NCBI GenBank assembly: GCA_010092845.1 | Contig: JAADYW010000125.1 | Coordinates: forward strand, 1-54,498 | Source: Chloroflexota bacterium | Lineage (GTDB): Bacteria; Chloroflexota; Anaerolineae; Aggregatilineales; J027 | Length of the DNA: 54,498 bases | Direction: 5' to 3' | Shown: positions 19,908 through 29,747 of the stretch, piece by piece | How positions within the stretch are numbered: the stretch's first letter is position 1 | Layout of the letters: the number at the start of each line of letters is the position of its first letter | Translations under genes and position numbers: made by a program | The notes under the pieces: generated by a model | The model's database searches: none | What the model saw: the letters and a program-made list of their open reading frames with translations, nothing else | Told to the model about the DNA's origin: nothing

Positions 19908-21586
19908 TGCGACGTCGTTTTGCGATGTTAGTTTTTATAGTAGGCATCATCCTGGTTCTCGGTGTCTTCGCCGCCACGGCTTCTGATGAGCCGGCGCCAA
20001 CAAGTGACCACACCGGCCAGACACCACCAGAGGATGCTGAATATGTGGGTCAGCAGACATGCTTCACCTGTCATAGCCAGACCCATCGCGACTGGGATGA
20101 CACCTTCCATGCCACCACAATCCAGGATGTAAGCGCTAATCCTGATATCGTCGTTGCTGATTTCAGCACCGGCGAGGAGTTCCGCACCCTGGAAGATGGT
20201 ACTGTCTACACCCTGGAAGATGTCGACTATACTATTGGCTCGAAGTATCGTCAGCGCTTCATTATGGAGACCGAGGGTGGCTACATGGTGCTACCCGGCC
20301 AGTGGATGCGTGACACGGAGAACTGGATCGAGTTCGCCGCAGCACCATCTATGGTAGAGGCCGGCTGCGTTAGCTGCCACGGCACCGGCTACAACCACGA
20401 AGATAAGACCTTCAGCGAGTTCTCGATCACCTGCGAAGCCTGCCACGGCCCGGGTAGCACCCACGTGGAAATGGCCAGCAATCTACCCGAAAACGTTGAC
20501 CCCGTCAGCGACGAGGTCCTGGCGGTCCGTAACTCGATCGTCAGCACCGTCGATTCCAACGTATGCGGCCAGTGCCACAGCGTTGGTATGGCCCCTGACG
20601 GCCACCCGGCACCGGTTGGCTACGAGGTCGGCGGCCCATTCGACGAGACAATGTACGTCCACGCCCAACCAACCGGCGAGATGGATGATCCCTTCTGGTG
20701 GCCAAACACCGGCCATAATGATCAGCACTTCGAGAAGTTCCCGCGCCAGCAGTGGATTACCCTGGCGGGTTCCGCGCACGGTAATGCCCTGGCCTCCATC
20801 GTTGAGCACGATCACGGCGCTGAGTACTGCCTGCCTTGCCACAGCACGGACTACGCCTTCCAGGACGACACCTTCCCCGAAGATGTTGTAACCATGGAGA
20901 ACGCTCAGTTCAGTATCACCTGTGTCCACTGCCACTCGCCGCACGGTGAAGCCCATATCGAGGACCAGCTCACGCAAGAATCGTATCAACTGTGTGTAAG
21001 CTGCCACACAGGCACCAGCAGTGGCGGACGGCCAATCCGCGTCGGCGGTACGGTCCACCATCCGATGCGTGAGATGTTTGAAGGTATCTCATTCCTGAAT
21101 CTGGAACCGAACCCCAGCCCGCACTTCGCCAATGAGGCCTACGGCCCGATTTGCTCGTCGTGCCACATGCCCGCAACCGCCAGGAACGCCTACTTCGGCG
21201 ACGTGGCCACCCATACCTTCCAGCTTATCCTCCCCACCGAGGCCGTGGAAGGCCAGCCGGATAGCTGCACGAGCTGCCATGACTTGACCCACGACGAGCT
21301 GACCCCAGAAGACCTGACCTTCTACGTCGAAGAGATCCAGGCCGATACTGAGGATCGCCTCGCCGATCTGCGGGCCGACCTGGAAGAGATCCAGTCTGCA
21401 CACCCCGAGTGGGAGTCTGATGCTGAGGACAAGTCAGAGCTTCAGCAGATGTCAGAGCGGGTCCACACCCTGCTATCCTTCGTTGAGGCCGATGGCAGTC
21501 TGGGTGTTCATAACCCCGGCTACACCGATGACATCCTGACCGAGGCCGAAGATCTCCTCGACGAGATGTTTGAGATGGAAGAGTAG
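19908..21586 (+). CDS. Secreted multiheme c-type cytochrome (9 CXXCH), paralogue of 17287-18912
   Basis: Signal peptide MRRRFAMLVFIVGIILVLGVFAATA; CFTCH, CVSCH, CEACH, CGQCH, CLPCH, CVHCH, CVSCH, CSSCH, CTSCH. AAAGGAGA upstream of ATG 19908. Confidence 0.93.
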
Positions 21587-21622
21587 TTGACGTAGCTTCC
21601 AACAAGAGGTGAACTTGCCAGC

Positions 21623-21657
21623 CCGGGGGATCGCAACGATCCCCCGGGTCTTTTGTT
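21623..21657 (+). terminator. Rho-independent terminator after the plus-strand cytochrome genes
   Basis: Perfect 12-bp stem CCCGGGGGATCG-CAA-CGATCCCCCGGG followed by TCTTTTGTT. Confidence 0.9.
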
Positions 21658-21669
21658 CCAGAAGACGTT

Positions 21670-22635
21670 CTAGCGGGAGAGAACCTCCGCCATCTTATAG
21701 TAGCTCTCGCTGATATTGCGCTGCTTGACAACCACTTCCTCAAGCGGCACCGTCGACATCTGGCGACCATCGAGACCGACCATCACGCCGCTATTCCCGG
21801 ATACCAATTCCTCGACAGCAACAACCCCCATGCGCGTTGCCAACAGGCGATCGAAGGCCGATGGGCTTCCCCCACGCTGGACATGCCCCAGGATCGTCAG
21901 GCGGACCTCGAAACCACACGGATGCTTTTCCAGGTAGCTGCTCACCTCCTGAATTTTGTGCTGTGCGCCTTCGGCAATCACTGCAATGGCATGCGATTTC
22001 CCGCGGGTATAGGCATCATCAAGCGCCTGCGCAATTTCCTCCAGCTCGACCGGGCGCTCCGGCGTTGAGACGATTTCGGCCCCACCGAGGATGCCGCTCA
22101 TCAGCGCGAGATAGCCACAATTGCGCCCCATCGCCTCGATCAGAAACGCACGTTCGTGGCTCGACGCGGTATCACGCAGCTTGTCAATCGCGTCCAGGAT
22201 CGTGTTGAGCGCGGTATCGACACCGATGCTCATGTTGGTACCCCAGATATCATTGTCGATACTGCCGGGGATACCAACGACCGGAAACTCGGATTTATGC
22301 AGCGACAGCGCCCCATTGAGGCTACCATCGCCCCCAATAACCACCATTCCATCGATTCCATGCTCATTGAGGCGGCGCAAGCCACGCTTCTGGCCACGTG
22401 GCGTCTTGAACTCGTCATTGCGCGCTGTTTGCAGAATAGTACCACCCCGCTGCAGGATACCACTGACCTCGCGGTTGCTAAGCCGCTCAAAGTCCCCTGC
22501 CAACAACCCCGTATAACCGCGCCGTATTCCATAGACTTCGATGTCGCGAGCCGTTGCGGTGCGCACCACGGCACGTATCGCAGCATTCATGCCCGGTGCA
22601 TCACCACCGCTGGTCATTACAGCGATTCGACGCAT
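21670..22635 (-). CDS. pfkA: 6-phosphofructokinase (ATP-type signature)
   Basis: MRRIAVMTSGGDAPGMNAAIRAVVR...GIDGMVVIGGDGSLNGA...VGIPGSIDNDI...EAMGRNCGYLAL...LGHVQRGGSPSAFDR. Confidence 0.95.
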   Translation of the reverse strand: MRRIAVMTSGGDAPGMNAAIRAVVRTATARDIEVYGIRRGYTGLLAGDFERLSNREVSGILQRGGTILQTARNDEFKTPRGQKRGLRRLNEHGIDGMVVIGGDGSLNGALSLHKSEFPVVGIPGSIDNDIWGTNMSIGVDTALNTILDAIDKLRDTASSHERAFLIEAMGRNCGYLALMSGILGGAEIVSTPERPVELEEIAQALDDAYTRGKSHAIAVIAEGAQHKIQEVSSYLEKHPCGFEVRLTILGHVQRGGSPSAFDRLLATRMGVVAVEELVSGNSGVMVGLDGRQMSTVPLEEVVVKQRNISESYYKMAEVLSR

Positions 22636-22803
22636 CTTATTGCTCCCTCAGTCCGACGTTCGATTTGCATTCTGACGCACAGTCTTCCCACAATTTTACA
22701 TCGCGTCGCTATAGACAGTTTCGTTAAATTGTACTATAGGCAGCCAAGCCTGGATTAAGCACCGGTAAAATCGCAGTTACCTTCTCCTTGTGCCAAGCGC
22801 ATG

Positions 22804-22839
22804 TAAAAACCGCTGATCATAGCCAATATGGTCAGCGGT
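22804..22839 (-). terminator. Rho-independent terminator downstream of uvrA
   Basis: Minus strand: ACCGCTGACCAT-ATTGGCT-ATGATCAGCGGT then TTTTAC; 12-bp stem with one G:U. Confidence 0.75.
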
Positions 22840-22872
22840 CGACTCATCTAATGTGTATACCCGTTGGCGGCG

Positions 22873-25764
22873 TTAGCGTTCACCCGCCAGGTAGGGCCGG
22901 ATATGGACGCCCGTGTGACTAGCCTCGCAGGCTGCGACCTCTTCCGGCGTCCCCACAACAACAACCTCGCCACCATCATCGCCGCCTTCCGGCCCCAGAT
23001 CAATCAACCAGTCGGCCACTTTGATAATGTCCGGGTTGTGCTCAATGATGAGGACGGTATTGCCGCGATCGACAAGCGTCTGCAAGACGGCAATAAGGCG
23101 TTCCACGTCGGCGGCGTGCAGACCTGTGCTAGGCTCGTCCAGCACATAGAGAGTCTGCCCGGTGCTTCGCTTCGATAACTCGCGGCTGAGCTTGACACGC
23201 TGAGCTTCGCCGCCGGAAAGCGTCGTCGCCGACTGCCCAATGCGGACATAGCCTAGTCCGACTGACTCCAGGGTTTCCAGGCGACGGAAAACTGGGGGAA
23301 TATTCTCGAATAGAACCATGGCCTCGGTAACAGTCATATCGAGGACATCGGCAATGCTATAGCCTTTGTACTTGACCTGAAGCGTCTCACGATTGTAGCG
23401 GGCTCCATGACACACATCACATTCCACATAGATGTCCGGCAAGAACTGCATCTCAATGCGCAGCAGCCCTTGTCCCTGGCAATTCTCACAACGACCGCCC
23501 TTCACGTTGAACGAGAAGCGTCCTGCCGAGTAACCACGGATCGCACTCTCTGGCAACTGGGCGAAGAGCTTACGGATGTCGTCGAACATCTTGGTATAGG
23601 TCGCTGGATTCGAGCGCGGCGTGCGCCCGATCGGGCTTTGATCGATATTGATGACTTTGTCAATATTATCAATGTGGTCAATGCCATCGTGATCACCTGG
23701 CCGCTCGCGGCTATTGTAGAGCTTCTGCGCCAGAGCCCGGTACAGTACATCAACCATCAAGGTGGACTTGCCGGAGCCGCTCACCCCTGTGATTACCACC
23801 AGCTTACCTAGCGGTATCTCAACATCGATATGCTTGAGGTTGTTCGCGCGCGCGCCGCGCACAACCAGCTTGCTGCCATTCCCATTACGGCGCGTTTCAG
23901 GAATTGGAATCCGGCGCCGGCCGCTGAGAAAAGCGCCCGTGATGCTGCCATCAAAGGCCATAATCTCTGCCGGTGTGCCTGTTGCCACAATCTGGCCGCC
24001 GTGTTCCCCCGCGCCGGGGCCCATATCGATGATGAAATCCGCATGGCGCATTGTCTCGTCATCGTGCTCCACAACGAGCAAGGTGTTCCCCAGCTCGCGC
24101 ATCCCCTCCAGGGTGTGGATCAAGCGTTCATTGTCGCGCTGGTGCAACCCGATAGACGGCTCATCGAGAACATACAATACGCCAGTCAGGCGCGAGCCAA
24201 TCTGCGTCGCCAGCCGGATACGCTGCGCCTCGCCGCCCGATAACGAGCCAGCAGACCGATTGAGCGTAAGGTAGTCCAACCCAACGTTAACCATAAACGT
24301 GACCCGGCTAGCAATCTCCTTGAGTACCTGGCGTGAGATCTCGGCCTCGCGCGGGGTCAGAACATCGCCATTCGATTGGATTGTAGCCACCCAACCCGCC
24401 AATCGCTTGACCGGCATGGTGGTGACATCATGGATCGACTCGCCGGCAATCGTCACCGCCAGCGCCCAGGGACTAAGCCGTTTGCCGCCACAGGTCGGGC
24501 ATGGGCGCTCGGTCATCACCTCTTCGATACGGGCACGCATATAGTCGGAGGTTGTCTCATCGTAACGGCGCGCGAGGTTATTGATAATTCCCTCGAATCG
24601 AGTGCGATAGATACGTTTCTCGCCTTCATGGGTAACATAAGTCACCGGGATCTTTTCGTCGCCGGTGCCGAAAAGCACAACGTCACGTTCCGCAGAGCTT
24701 AGCGTACGCCATGGCGCGTGAAAATCGATGCCGTGTTGCTCGCATACACTGGCCAATATCTGGTAGGTGTATGAGTCGCGGTTCTGAGGATAGGCAGCCG
24801 CCTGGATCGCACCTTCAGCCAGGCTCAGCTCGGGATCGGGCACCACCAGCTCAGGATCAATCTCCAGGCGCACGCCCAGGCCCTGACAGGCCGAGCAAGC
24901 CCCATGCGGACTATTGAAAGAGAATGTTCGCGGCTCCAAATCGGGGAAGCTGCCATGTCCATAGGGACAGGCCAGATGCTCGCTATAAGGGTAGTCAACG
25001 GGATCATCACGATCGGACACATCACCGACAATCACAAACCCGTCGCCGAGTTCAAGTGCGGTCTCAATCGAGTCGGTCAAGCGCGAAAGCGCGCTCTGGG
25101 CCTCCTCGCTGGCGGAGTCTTCATGTTGGCGAATGACGATACGATCGACAATTACCTCGATGGTGTGCATTTTGTAGCGGTCGAGCGCGGGCGGATTGTC
25201 CACCTCGACCAGCTCACCGTTGACCCGCGCCCGGACAAAGCCAGCCTGCTGAATATCACGAAAGACCTTCTCATGACGGCCTTTGCGGTCCTTGATAATC
25301 GGTGCCATCACCTGAATACGCGTACCATCAGGCATCGCCGCCACAGTATCAACAATTTGCTGGGCGCTTTGCGCCTCGAGCGGCTGGCCACAGGTTGGGC
25401 AATGGGGCCGGCCGACGCGAGCATAAAGCAAACGTAGATAGTCGTAGATCTCCGTAACGGTACCAACCGTCGAGCGTGGATTCTGGCTGACGCCCTTTTG
25501 ATCAATCGAGACCGCCGGGCTCAATCCTTCAATCTGGTCAACATCGGGTTTTTCCATTTGGCCCAGGAATTGCCGGGCATAGGCCGAGAGGCTCTCGACA
25601 TACCGACGCTGACCTTCCGCGAATATCGTATCGAAAGCCAACGAACTCTTGCCACTCCCCGACAGGCCGGTAATGACTACCAACTTGTCACGCGGAATCT
25701 CGACATCAATATTCTTCAGATTGTGTTCGCGCGCACCGCGCACAATGATTTTATCCTGGGACAT
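22873..25764 (-). CDS. uvrA: Excinuclease ABC subunit A
   Basis: MSQDKIIVRGAREHNLKNIDVEIPRDKLVVITGLSGSGKSSLAFDTIFAEGQRRYVESLSAYARQFLGQM; two ABC ATPase domains and Zn-finger cysteines (CPTCG, CENCQGQG). Confidence 0.98.
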   Translation of the reverse strand: MSQDKIIVRGAREHNLKNIDVEIPRDKLVVITGLSGSGKSSLAFDTIFAEGQRRYVESLSAYARQFLGQMEKPDVDQIEGLSPAVSIDQKGVSQNPRSTVGTVTEIYDYLRLLYARVGRPHCPTCGQPLEAQSAQQIVDTVAAMPDGTRIQVMAPIIKDRKGRHEKVFRDIQQAGFVRARVNGELVEVDNPPALDRYKMHTIEVIVDRIVIRQHEDSASEEAQSALSRLTDSIETALELGDGFVIVGDVSDRDDPVDYPYSEHLACPYGHGSFPDLEPRTFSFNSPHGACSACQGLGVRLEIDPELVVPDPELSLAEGAIQAAAYPQNRDSYTYQILASVCEQHGIDFHAPWRTLSSAERDVVLFGTGDEKIPVTYVTHEGEKRIYRTRFEGIINNLARRYDETTSDYMRARIEEVMTERPCPTCGGKRLSPWALAVTIAGESIHDVTTMPVKRLAGWVATIQSNGDVLTPREAEISRQVLKEIASRVTFMVNVGLDYLTLNRSAGSLSGGEAQRIRLATQIGSRLTGVLYVLDEPSIGLHQRDNERLIHTLEGMRELGNTLLVVEHDDETMRHADFIIDMGPGAGEHGGQIVATGTPAEIMAFDGSITGAFLSGRRRIPIPETRRNGNGSKLVVRGARANNLKHIDVEIPLGKLVVITGVSGSGKSTLMVDVLYRALAQKLYNSRERPGDHDGIDHIDNIDKVINIDQSPIGRTPRSNPATYTKMFDDIRKLFAQLPESAIRGYSAGRFSFNVKGGRCENCQGQGLLRIEMQFLPDIYVECDVCHGARYNRETLQVKYKGYSIADVLDMTVTEAMVLFENIPPVFRRLETLESVGLGYVRIGQSATTLSGGEAQRVKLSRELSKRSTGQTLYVLDEPSTGLHAADVERLIAVLQTLVDRGNTVLIIEHNPDIIKVADWLIDLGPEGGDDGGEVVVVGTPEEVAACEASHTGVHIRPYLAGER

Positions 25765-25900
25765 GGGTTCCTTTTTGCGGCTAAAGCGCTACTTCATATC
25801 AACCATTTGCGAACAAATGTGCGGCAACATAGTGTACCCCGCTTGCTTATAACTCGTCAACTAACTCGGCCGCCATCAAATCGCGCCATTCCTCATGAGA

Positions 25901-26458
25901 CTAAGTCCGTCCGTGCCGGTTCAGCATCCGTGCCAGGCCGGGGCGCACTGCAGGAATGTATCCCCGCTGCCGGCTCTGAAGATTGAGCGTTGTAATGAAG
26001 GCATCGCGCTCGATAAATTGGACCGTCGCAATAGCCGCCTGGAGATTATGCCGTTCAAGAATGGTCTCGATCATCAATACGCTACCATCTGCGCCATGAC
26101 CGACCACCTCAGTCGCACCGAAACCTTTGTCCCGCAGCGCCTCAGCGATTTCAGGGCCGTTGTCCTTGCTGATCGCAGTCAGGGCAACATAGCCCAGTGT
26201 GAGTTGTCGTTCCATCCAGATGCCCACCGATCCGCCGACAGCATAGCCGCTTGAGTAGGCAAACAGGTTTATGAGCGAGTCGAGGTTCGCAACAACGGCA
26301 CCGATCGCAATGGCGAAGATCAAGGACTCGAAGAAGCCGAGAATCAGCACCACGAACTCGCGATCACGCGCCAACATCACCAGACGAAACGTAGTCACTG
26401 CATTGCCCAGCACTCGCATAAGAAAGATCCCAGTTGCAAACGCAATTGTTTCAATCAT
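25901..26458 (-). CDS. DUF2179/UPF0316-type membrane protein
   Basis: MIETIAFATGIFLMRVLGNAVTTFRLVMLARDREFVVLILGFFESLIFAIAIG..., then soluble domain with ALRDKGFGATEVVGHGADGSV. Confidence 0.75.
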   Translation of the reverse strand: MIETIAFATGIFLMRVLGNAVTTFRLVMLARDREFVVLILGFFESLIFAIAIGAVVANLDSLINLFAYSSGYAVGGSVGIWMERQLTLGYVALTAISKDNGPEIAEALRDKGFGATEVVGHGADGSVLMIETILERHNLQAAIATVQFIERDAFITTLNLQSRQRGYIPAVRPGLARMLNRHGRT

Positions 26459-26585
26459 TGTCAGCGTCCCCCATAGCAAGGAGCTACCAATCAGGCTGCG
26501 ATATTTGCTTGTAGCGCCGCCTGGTTTGATAATATATGGTTAGTTTGTCCAGAATTGAAGATAACCAACGATCTGATGTGCGATC

Positions 26586-27209
26586 ATGCTGAGCCGGTGG
26601 CGACTGCCCCCAGATACCTTTCCCGACGATACTGAAACACGGGCCTTTCAGACCTACCACGAGGACAAAGCGACTGCGGCGCCCCGCAGTCTCGTGACGC
26701 GACGCTGGCGCTTGCTCGCTGCGATAGGGTTGCTGGTCGGTATCATGACCGTCATCTCAATGGAGGTTCTGGCGCTGCTGGATGATGGTGAAACTACTTA
26801 CATCATCGTTCCCGGAGAACCGTTGAGCCCAGGTCCCACGCTCGATCCTGGCGCGGCTTTTGATAATGGATTTCCAGAGGCGGTCGATGCCCGGCAAGTG
26901 ATTACTGTGCCAACGCGCATCGATCATACGCTTAGCGCCGGGCAAAAGCAAGGTTACATCTTCCGGGCACCAGCCGCACTTGCCTGGCAGATTACCGTTG
27001 TCTCAACCGGCGGTGGCCTCACCCCAACAGTACGCCTATACGGACCACCAAATAGCGCCCTCATCGAGACACAAACCGCATCATCTGCGAGCCAGACCGC
27101 ATCACTCACCTTTACTTCCACCCCGGGCACCGCCTACGCAGTAGTCGTGGCAGGAGCGACCCCGACCACTGCCGGGACATATACGATTAGAATCTTACCA
27201 AGTCAGTGA
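26586..27209 (+). CDS. Hypothetical single-TM protein with beta-rich extracellular domain (pre-peptidase C-terminal-like)
   Basis: TM LLAAIGLLVGIMTVISMEVLALL; C-terminal ...HTLSAGQKQGYIFRAPAALAWQITVVSTGGGLTPTVRLYGPPNS. Confidence 0.65.
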   Translation: MLSRWRLPPDTFPDDTETRAFQTYHEDKATAAPRSLVTRRWRLLAAIGLLVGIMTVISMEVLALLDDGETTYIIVPGEPLSPGPTLDPGAAFDNGFPEAVDARQVITVPTRIDHTLSAGQKQGYIFRAPAALAWQITVVSTGGGLTPTVRLYGPPNSALIETQTASSASQTASLTFTSTPGTAYAVVVAGATPTTAGTYTIRILPSQ

Positions 27210-27225
27210 CCACAGGAAGGCTACC

Positions 27226-27720
27226 ATGGAATGGATACTCTTGAGTCTGGCAATTGTGGGATCCGCACTGGGCACTGCGGGCGGCCTTGTATATTATTAT
27301 CATCGGTACTACGAACGCTTTATCCAGTACCGTTTGTTGCAGGAGAAACAACTCGCGATTTACGCTGAGATTGCCGGTTACATCGGGCAGGTTAAAGCAA
27401 CGCTGGAGTACACCTCGGGTGATGAAACCCTACGCGAGTGGAAAGCCGCACTGAAGCAGCCCTTACGAGAGATGCTGGGCAAATCCTCCCAATGGTCGAT
27501 TTTCTTGCCTGTAACTGTGCGTGATCTCCCCGCCGAATACGCGGGCAAAGTTGCCCATAGTCTAAACCGGCTCAACAACTTGCCACCCAGCGACCTCTCA
27601 CCGCTGGCAGATACAATCAACGAAATCAAGAAGCTCGAGAATGAGGCCGCGAGCCAGCTTCGGCAACACATCCGCCAGGAGCTTGGCGCCCACTACGGGA
27701 TAAGCGTGGGGCCATCCTAA
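27226..27720 (+). CDS. Hypothetical protein with N-terminal TM and helical domain
   Basis: MEWILLSLAIVGSALGTAGGLVYYYHRYYERFIQYRLL...; AGGAAGG upstream of ATG; coding-like. Confidence 0.65.
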   Translation: MEWILLSLAIVGSALGTAGGLVYYYHRYYERFIQYRLLQEKQLAIYAEIAGYIGQVKATLEYTSGDETLREWKAALKQPLREMLGKSSQWSIFLPVTVRDLPAEYAGKVAHSLNRLNNLPPSDLSPLADTINEIKKLENEAASQLRQHIRQELGAHYGISVGPS

Positions 27721-28394
27721 CGCACCGGATTCGCGACATAGGTCTCTACCGGTACACCAAAACCCCGCCATTCTGGCCAAACCAGGGGCTGGGGACGCTC
27801 CCGATCATCGGCGAGATAGTAGGGTGTACACAGCGAATCCACTCTTGCCGACTGGGGCAAGCGCAATCGTGCAGCGTCTGCATTCATCTCAAAGCTGCCC
27901 AGGACATGCATGGGTGGGGTGTCATAAACCATCTCAAAGGTTTCCAGCGTCGTTGCCCCTAGGTTGGAGCGCGAGAAGCGGCTGCGACTGGAGTCAATCC
28001 AGAACGCAACCGGGTCACCAAACGCCGCCACAACATCAGCCAGAGTGAATGTTCGGCTGAAAAAACAAACCTCACCGGCGACGCCATTCTGAAGCCGCAC
28101 TTGAACTGACCCAATTGCCGGATCCTGCCCGGAATCGTACAGAAGAAAGCGCATCAAACTGCCCCTTGAGGGCAAAGCCTCAGTCTCAAAGGCGGCGAGC
28201 GCAGTGTTGACCTGCTTGCGGCCCATTGAGCCATCCAGGGCCACACGAAACCAGCAGTTCTGTCCACAATCCTTGTCAACCGCCAGCACATCGATTACAT
28301 AGGAATCCACCCACAGGCGCTGTCCCGCGGCCAGAGAAACCACCCCCGTAGTCAGAATCAGGATTGCCAGCAGGGCTTTGAACAATAACCACAT
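27717..28394 (-). CDS. Hypothetical exported protein
   Basis: N-terminal hydrophobic segment MWLLFKALLAILILTTGVVSLAAG followed by a 200 aa coding-like domain. Confidence 0.6.
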   Translation of the reverse strand: MWLLFKALLAILILTTGVVSLAAGQRLWVDSYVIDVLAVDKDCGQNCWFRVALDGSMGRKQVNTALAAFETEALPSRGSLMRFLLYDSGQDPAIGSVQVRLQNGVAGEVCFFSRTFTLADVVAAFGDPVAFWIDSSRSRFSRSNLGATTLETFEMVYDTPPMHVLGSFEMNADAARLRLPQSARVDSLCTPYYLADDRERPQPLVWPEWRGFGVPVETYVANPVR

Positions 28395-28447
28395 CTTAGT
28401 CAGCTATCCGAATAACAACCAATGAACCGTATCCTCACAATGGGCAG

Positions 28448-29452
28448 CTATACATCCGAAGGTCGGGCTGCCCACCACGCCGCCAGCAGCACCAGCACAT
28501 TCGCTATGAGCGCCTGGACCAACACCACGCCAAGTAGTGCCGCCCCGATATATATCGCGTAATGAACATCCGCCCAGACCTGCCCCAGCGTATCAAGATT
28601 CAGCAATTTCAACATCATATCGCCTTCGCTGGAGGCGAATACCAACCGGTACCAGGCTTGCGTGTCACTCAGCTCAGCGAGTTCAGTAGTCACACCCAGA
28701 TCACCCTCAAAGACTGTTCCTCCCGCGACAATCGCTGCCACCGTAATCGCCAAGCGCACCCCGATCAACAACAAGAGCCCCAGGATTACAATCGAACGCG
28801 TTCGGGTGAGAACCGAGACCCCTAGGCCGATAGCACCCGCCAGGGCCACGGCAACAAACGGCTCGAGAATGAAGGCAGTCATCAGGGCAGCCATCAAGAT
28901 AACCGCCAGATCCAGCGAGACGTCTGGTGTAATACCACTGATGCGCAAGTCCAGTGCTCGACCCTGGAATTCCACCAAGTCATCCAAGAGCAACCCAATG
29001 TACACCGCTCGCCCCAGCGAAATCACCAGCAGGAGCCAACCCAACCTGAAGAATACCGCCGCCCAGCGAGCGCGGAGTGTCATCGAAACGCCACTCAGCG
29101 ACATCTTGAGCGAATCCCAGGTGCCTTTTTGCCTTTCAATAGCAACCGTATTGGCCGTCATGGCTACCGCGAATAGCATGGCGGCGATCTGGGCCAGAAC
29201 CAGAGGCCAGTACAGCACCTCGCGCAGCGGAGGCGCATCCCCATTGTCCTGGTTAGCGAAGTAGCTAGCGGTTAAGGCTACCACACTGATACCAACGACA
29301 CCCGCCAACTGTAGCAGAAAGCGACGCCAGCGCCATGTGCGGTGCCCCATAACATTGCGCATCACGGGATGGTCTGGTTGAGCCCAATCGGGAAGCTGTC
29401 GATACCCAAGCCGGGCAATTGGTGCCAGTGAAAGCTTCAACAACATAGCCAT
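28448..29452 (-). CDS. Polytopic membrane protein, ABC-2-permease-like
   Basis: Several TM helices; MTANTVAIERQKGTWDSLKMS resembles the ABC-2 permease E-(R/K)-x-x-G-T-x-(D/E) motif. TAGGAG precedes ATG 29452. Confidence 0.6.
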   Translation of the reverse strand: MAMLLKLSLAPIARLGYRQLPDWAQPDHPVMRNVMGHRTWRWRRFLLQLAGVVGISVVALTASYFANQDNGDAPPLREVLYWPLVLAQIAAMLFAVAMTANTVAIERQKGTWDSLKMSLSGVSMTLRARWAAVFFRLGWLLLVISLGRAVYIGLLLDDLVEFQGRALDLRISGITPDVSLDLAVILMAALMTAFILEPFVAVALAGAIGLGVSVLTRTRSIVILGLLLLIGVRLAITVAAIVAGGTVFEGDLGVTTELAELSDTQAWYRLVFASSEGDMMLKLLNLDTLGQVWADVHYAIYIGAALLGVVLVQALIANVLVLLAAWWAARPSDV

Positions 29453-29679
29453 TACTCCTAATTGCGTTGGGTTACTCACCTGAGTGTACCGGAAAAGGGC
29501 CAATTAATGAGCACGATTTCCCTAAGCCATTACAATGCCAGCCTTGACTATACAACACTCCCCACCCATGATGATAAGCTTATGTACATGATAGACAATC
29601 TATGAATCGGCTTTACTATGCATTTATGTTTGATTCATATAATTCTTTATTAGACAACTACTAATTCGTTATTTTCCCC

Positions 29680-29708
29680 TTGCGAGCAAACAAAAATTTA
29701 CCTATAAT
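29680..29708 (+). promoter_or_regulatory. Sigma-70-type promoter for the response regulator
   Basis: TTGCGA-N17-TATAAT about 40 nt upstream of ATG 29748, in AT-rich DNA. Confidence 0.65.
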
Positions 29709-29747
29709 TGATGGTGTGTAAATATACAATTCGGGTGGAAATGAAAA

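Noticed and set aside
19725-19931. Small cysteine-rich TM ORF as an independent gene
   Set aside because: Most likely part of the frame-disrupted monoheme locus or fortuitous; overlaps the 9-heme start. Kept only as part of the frameshift finding.
21225-21770. Minus-strand 181-aa ORF spanning the cytochrome/pfkA boundary
   Set aside because: Antisense to a clear 9-heme cytochrome, crosses a strong terminator, and reads a shifted frame of pfkA.
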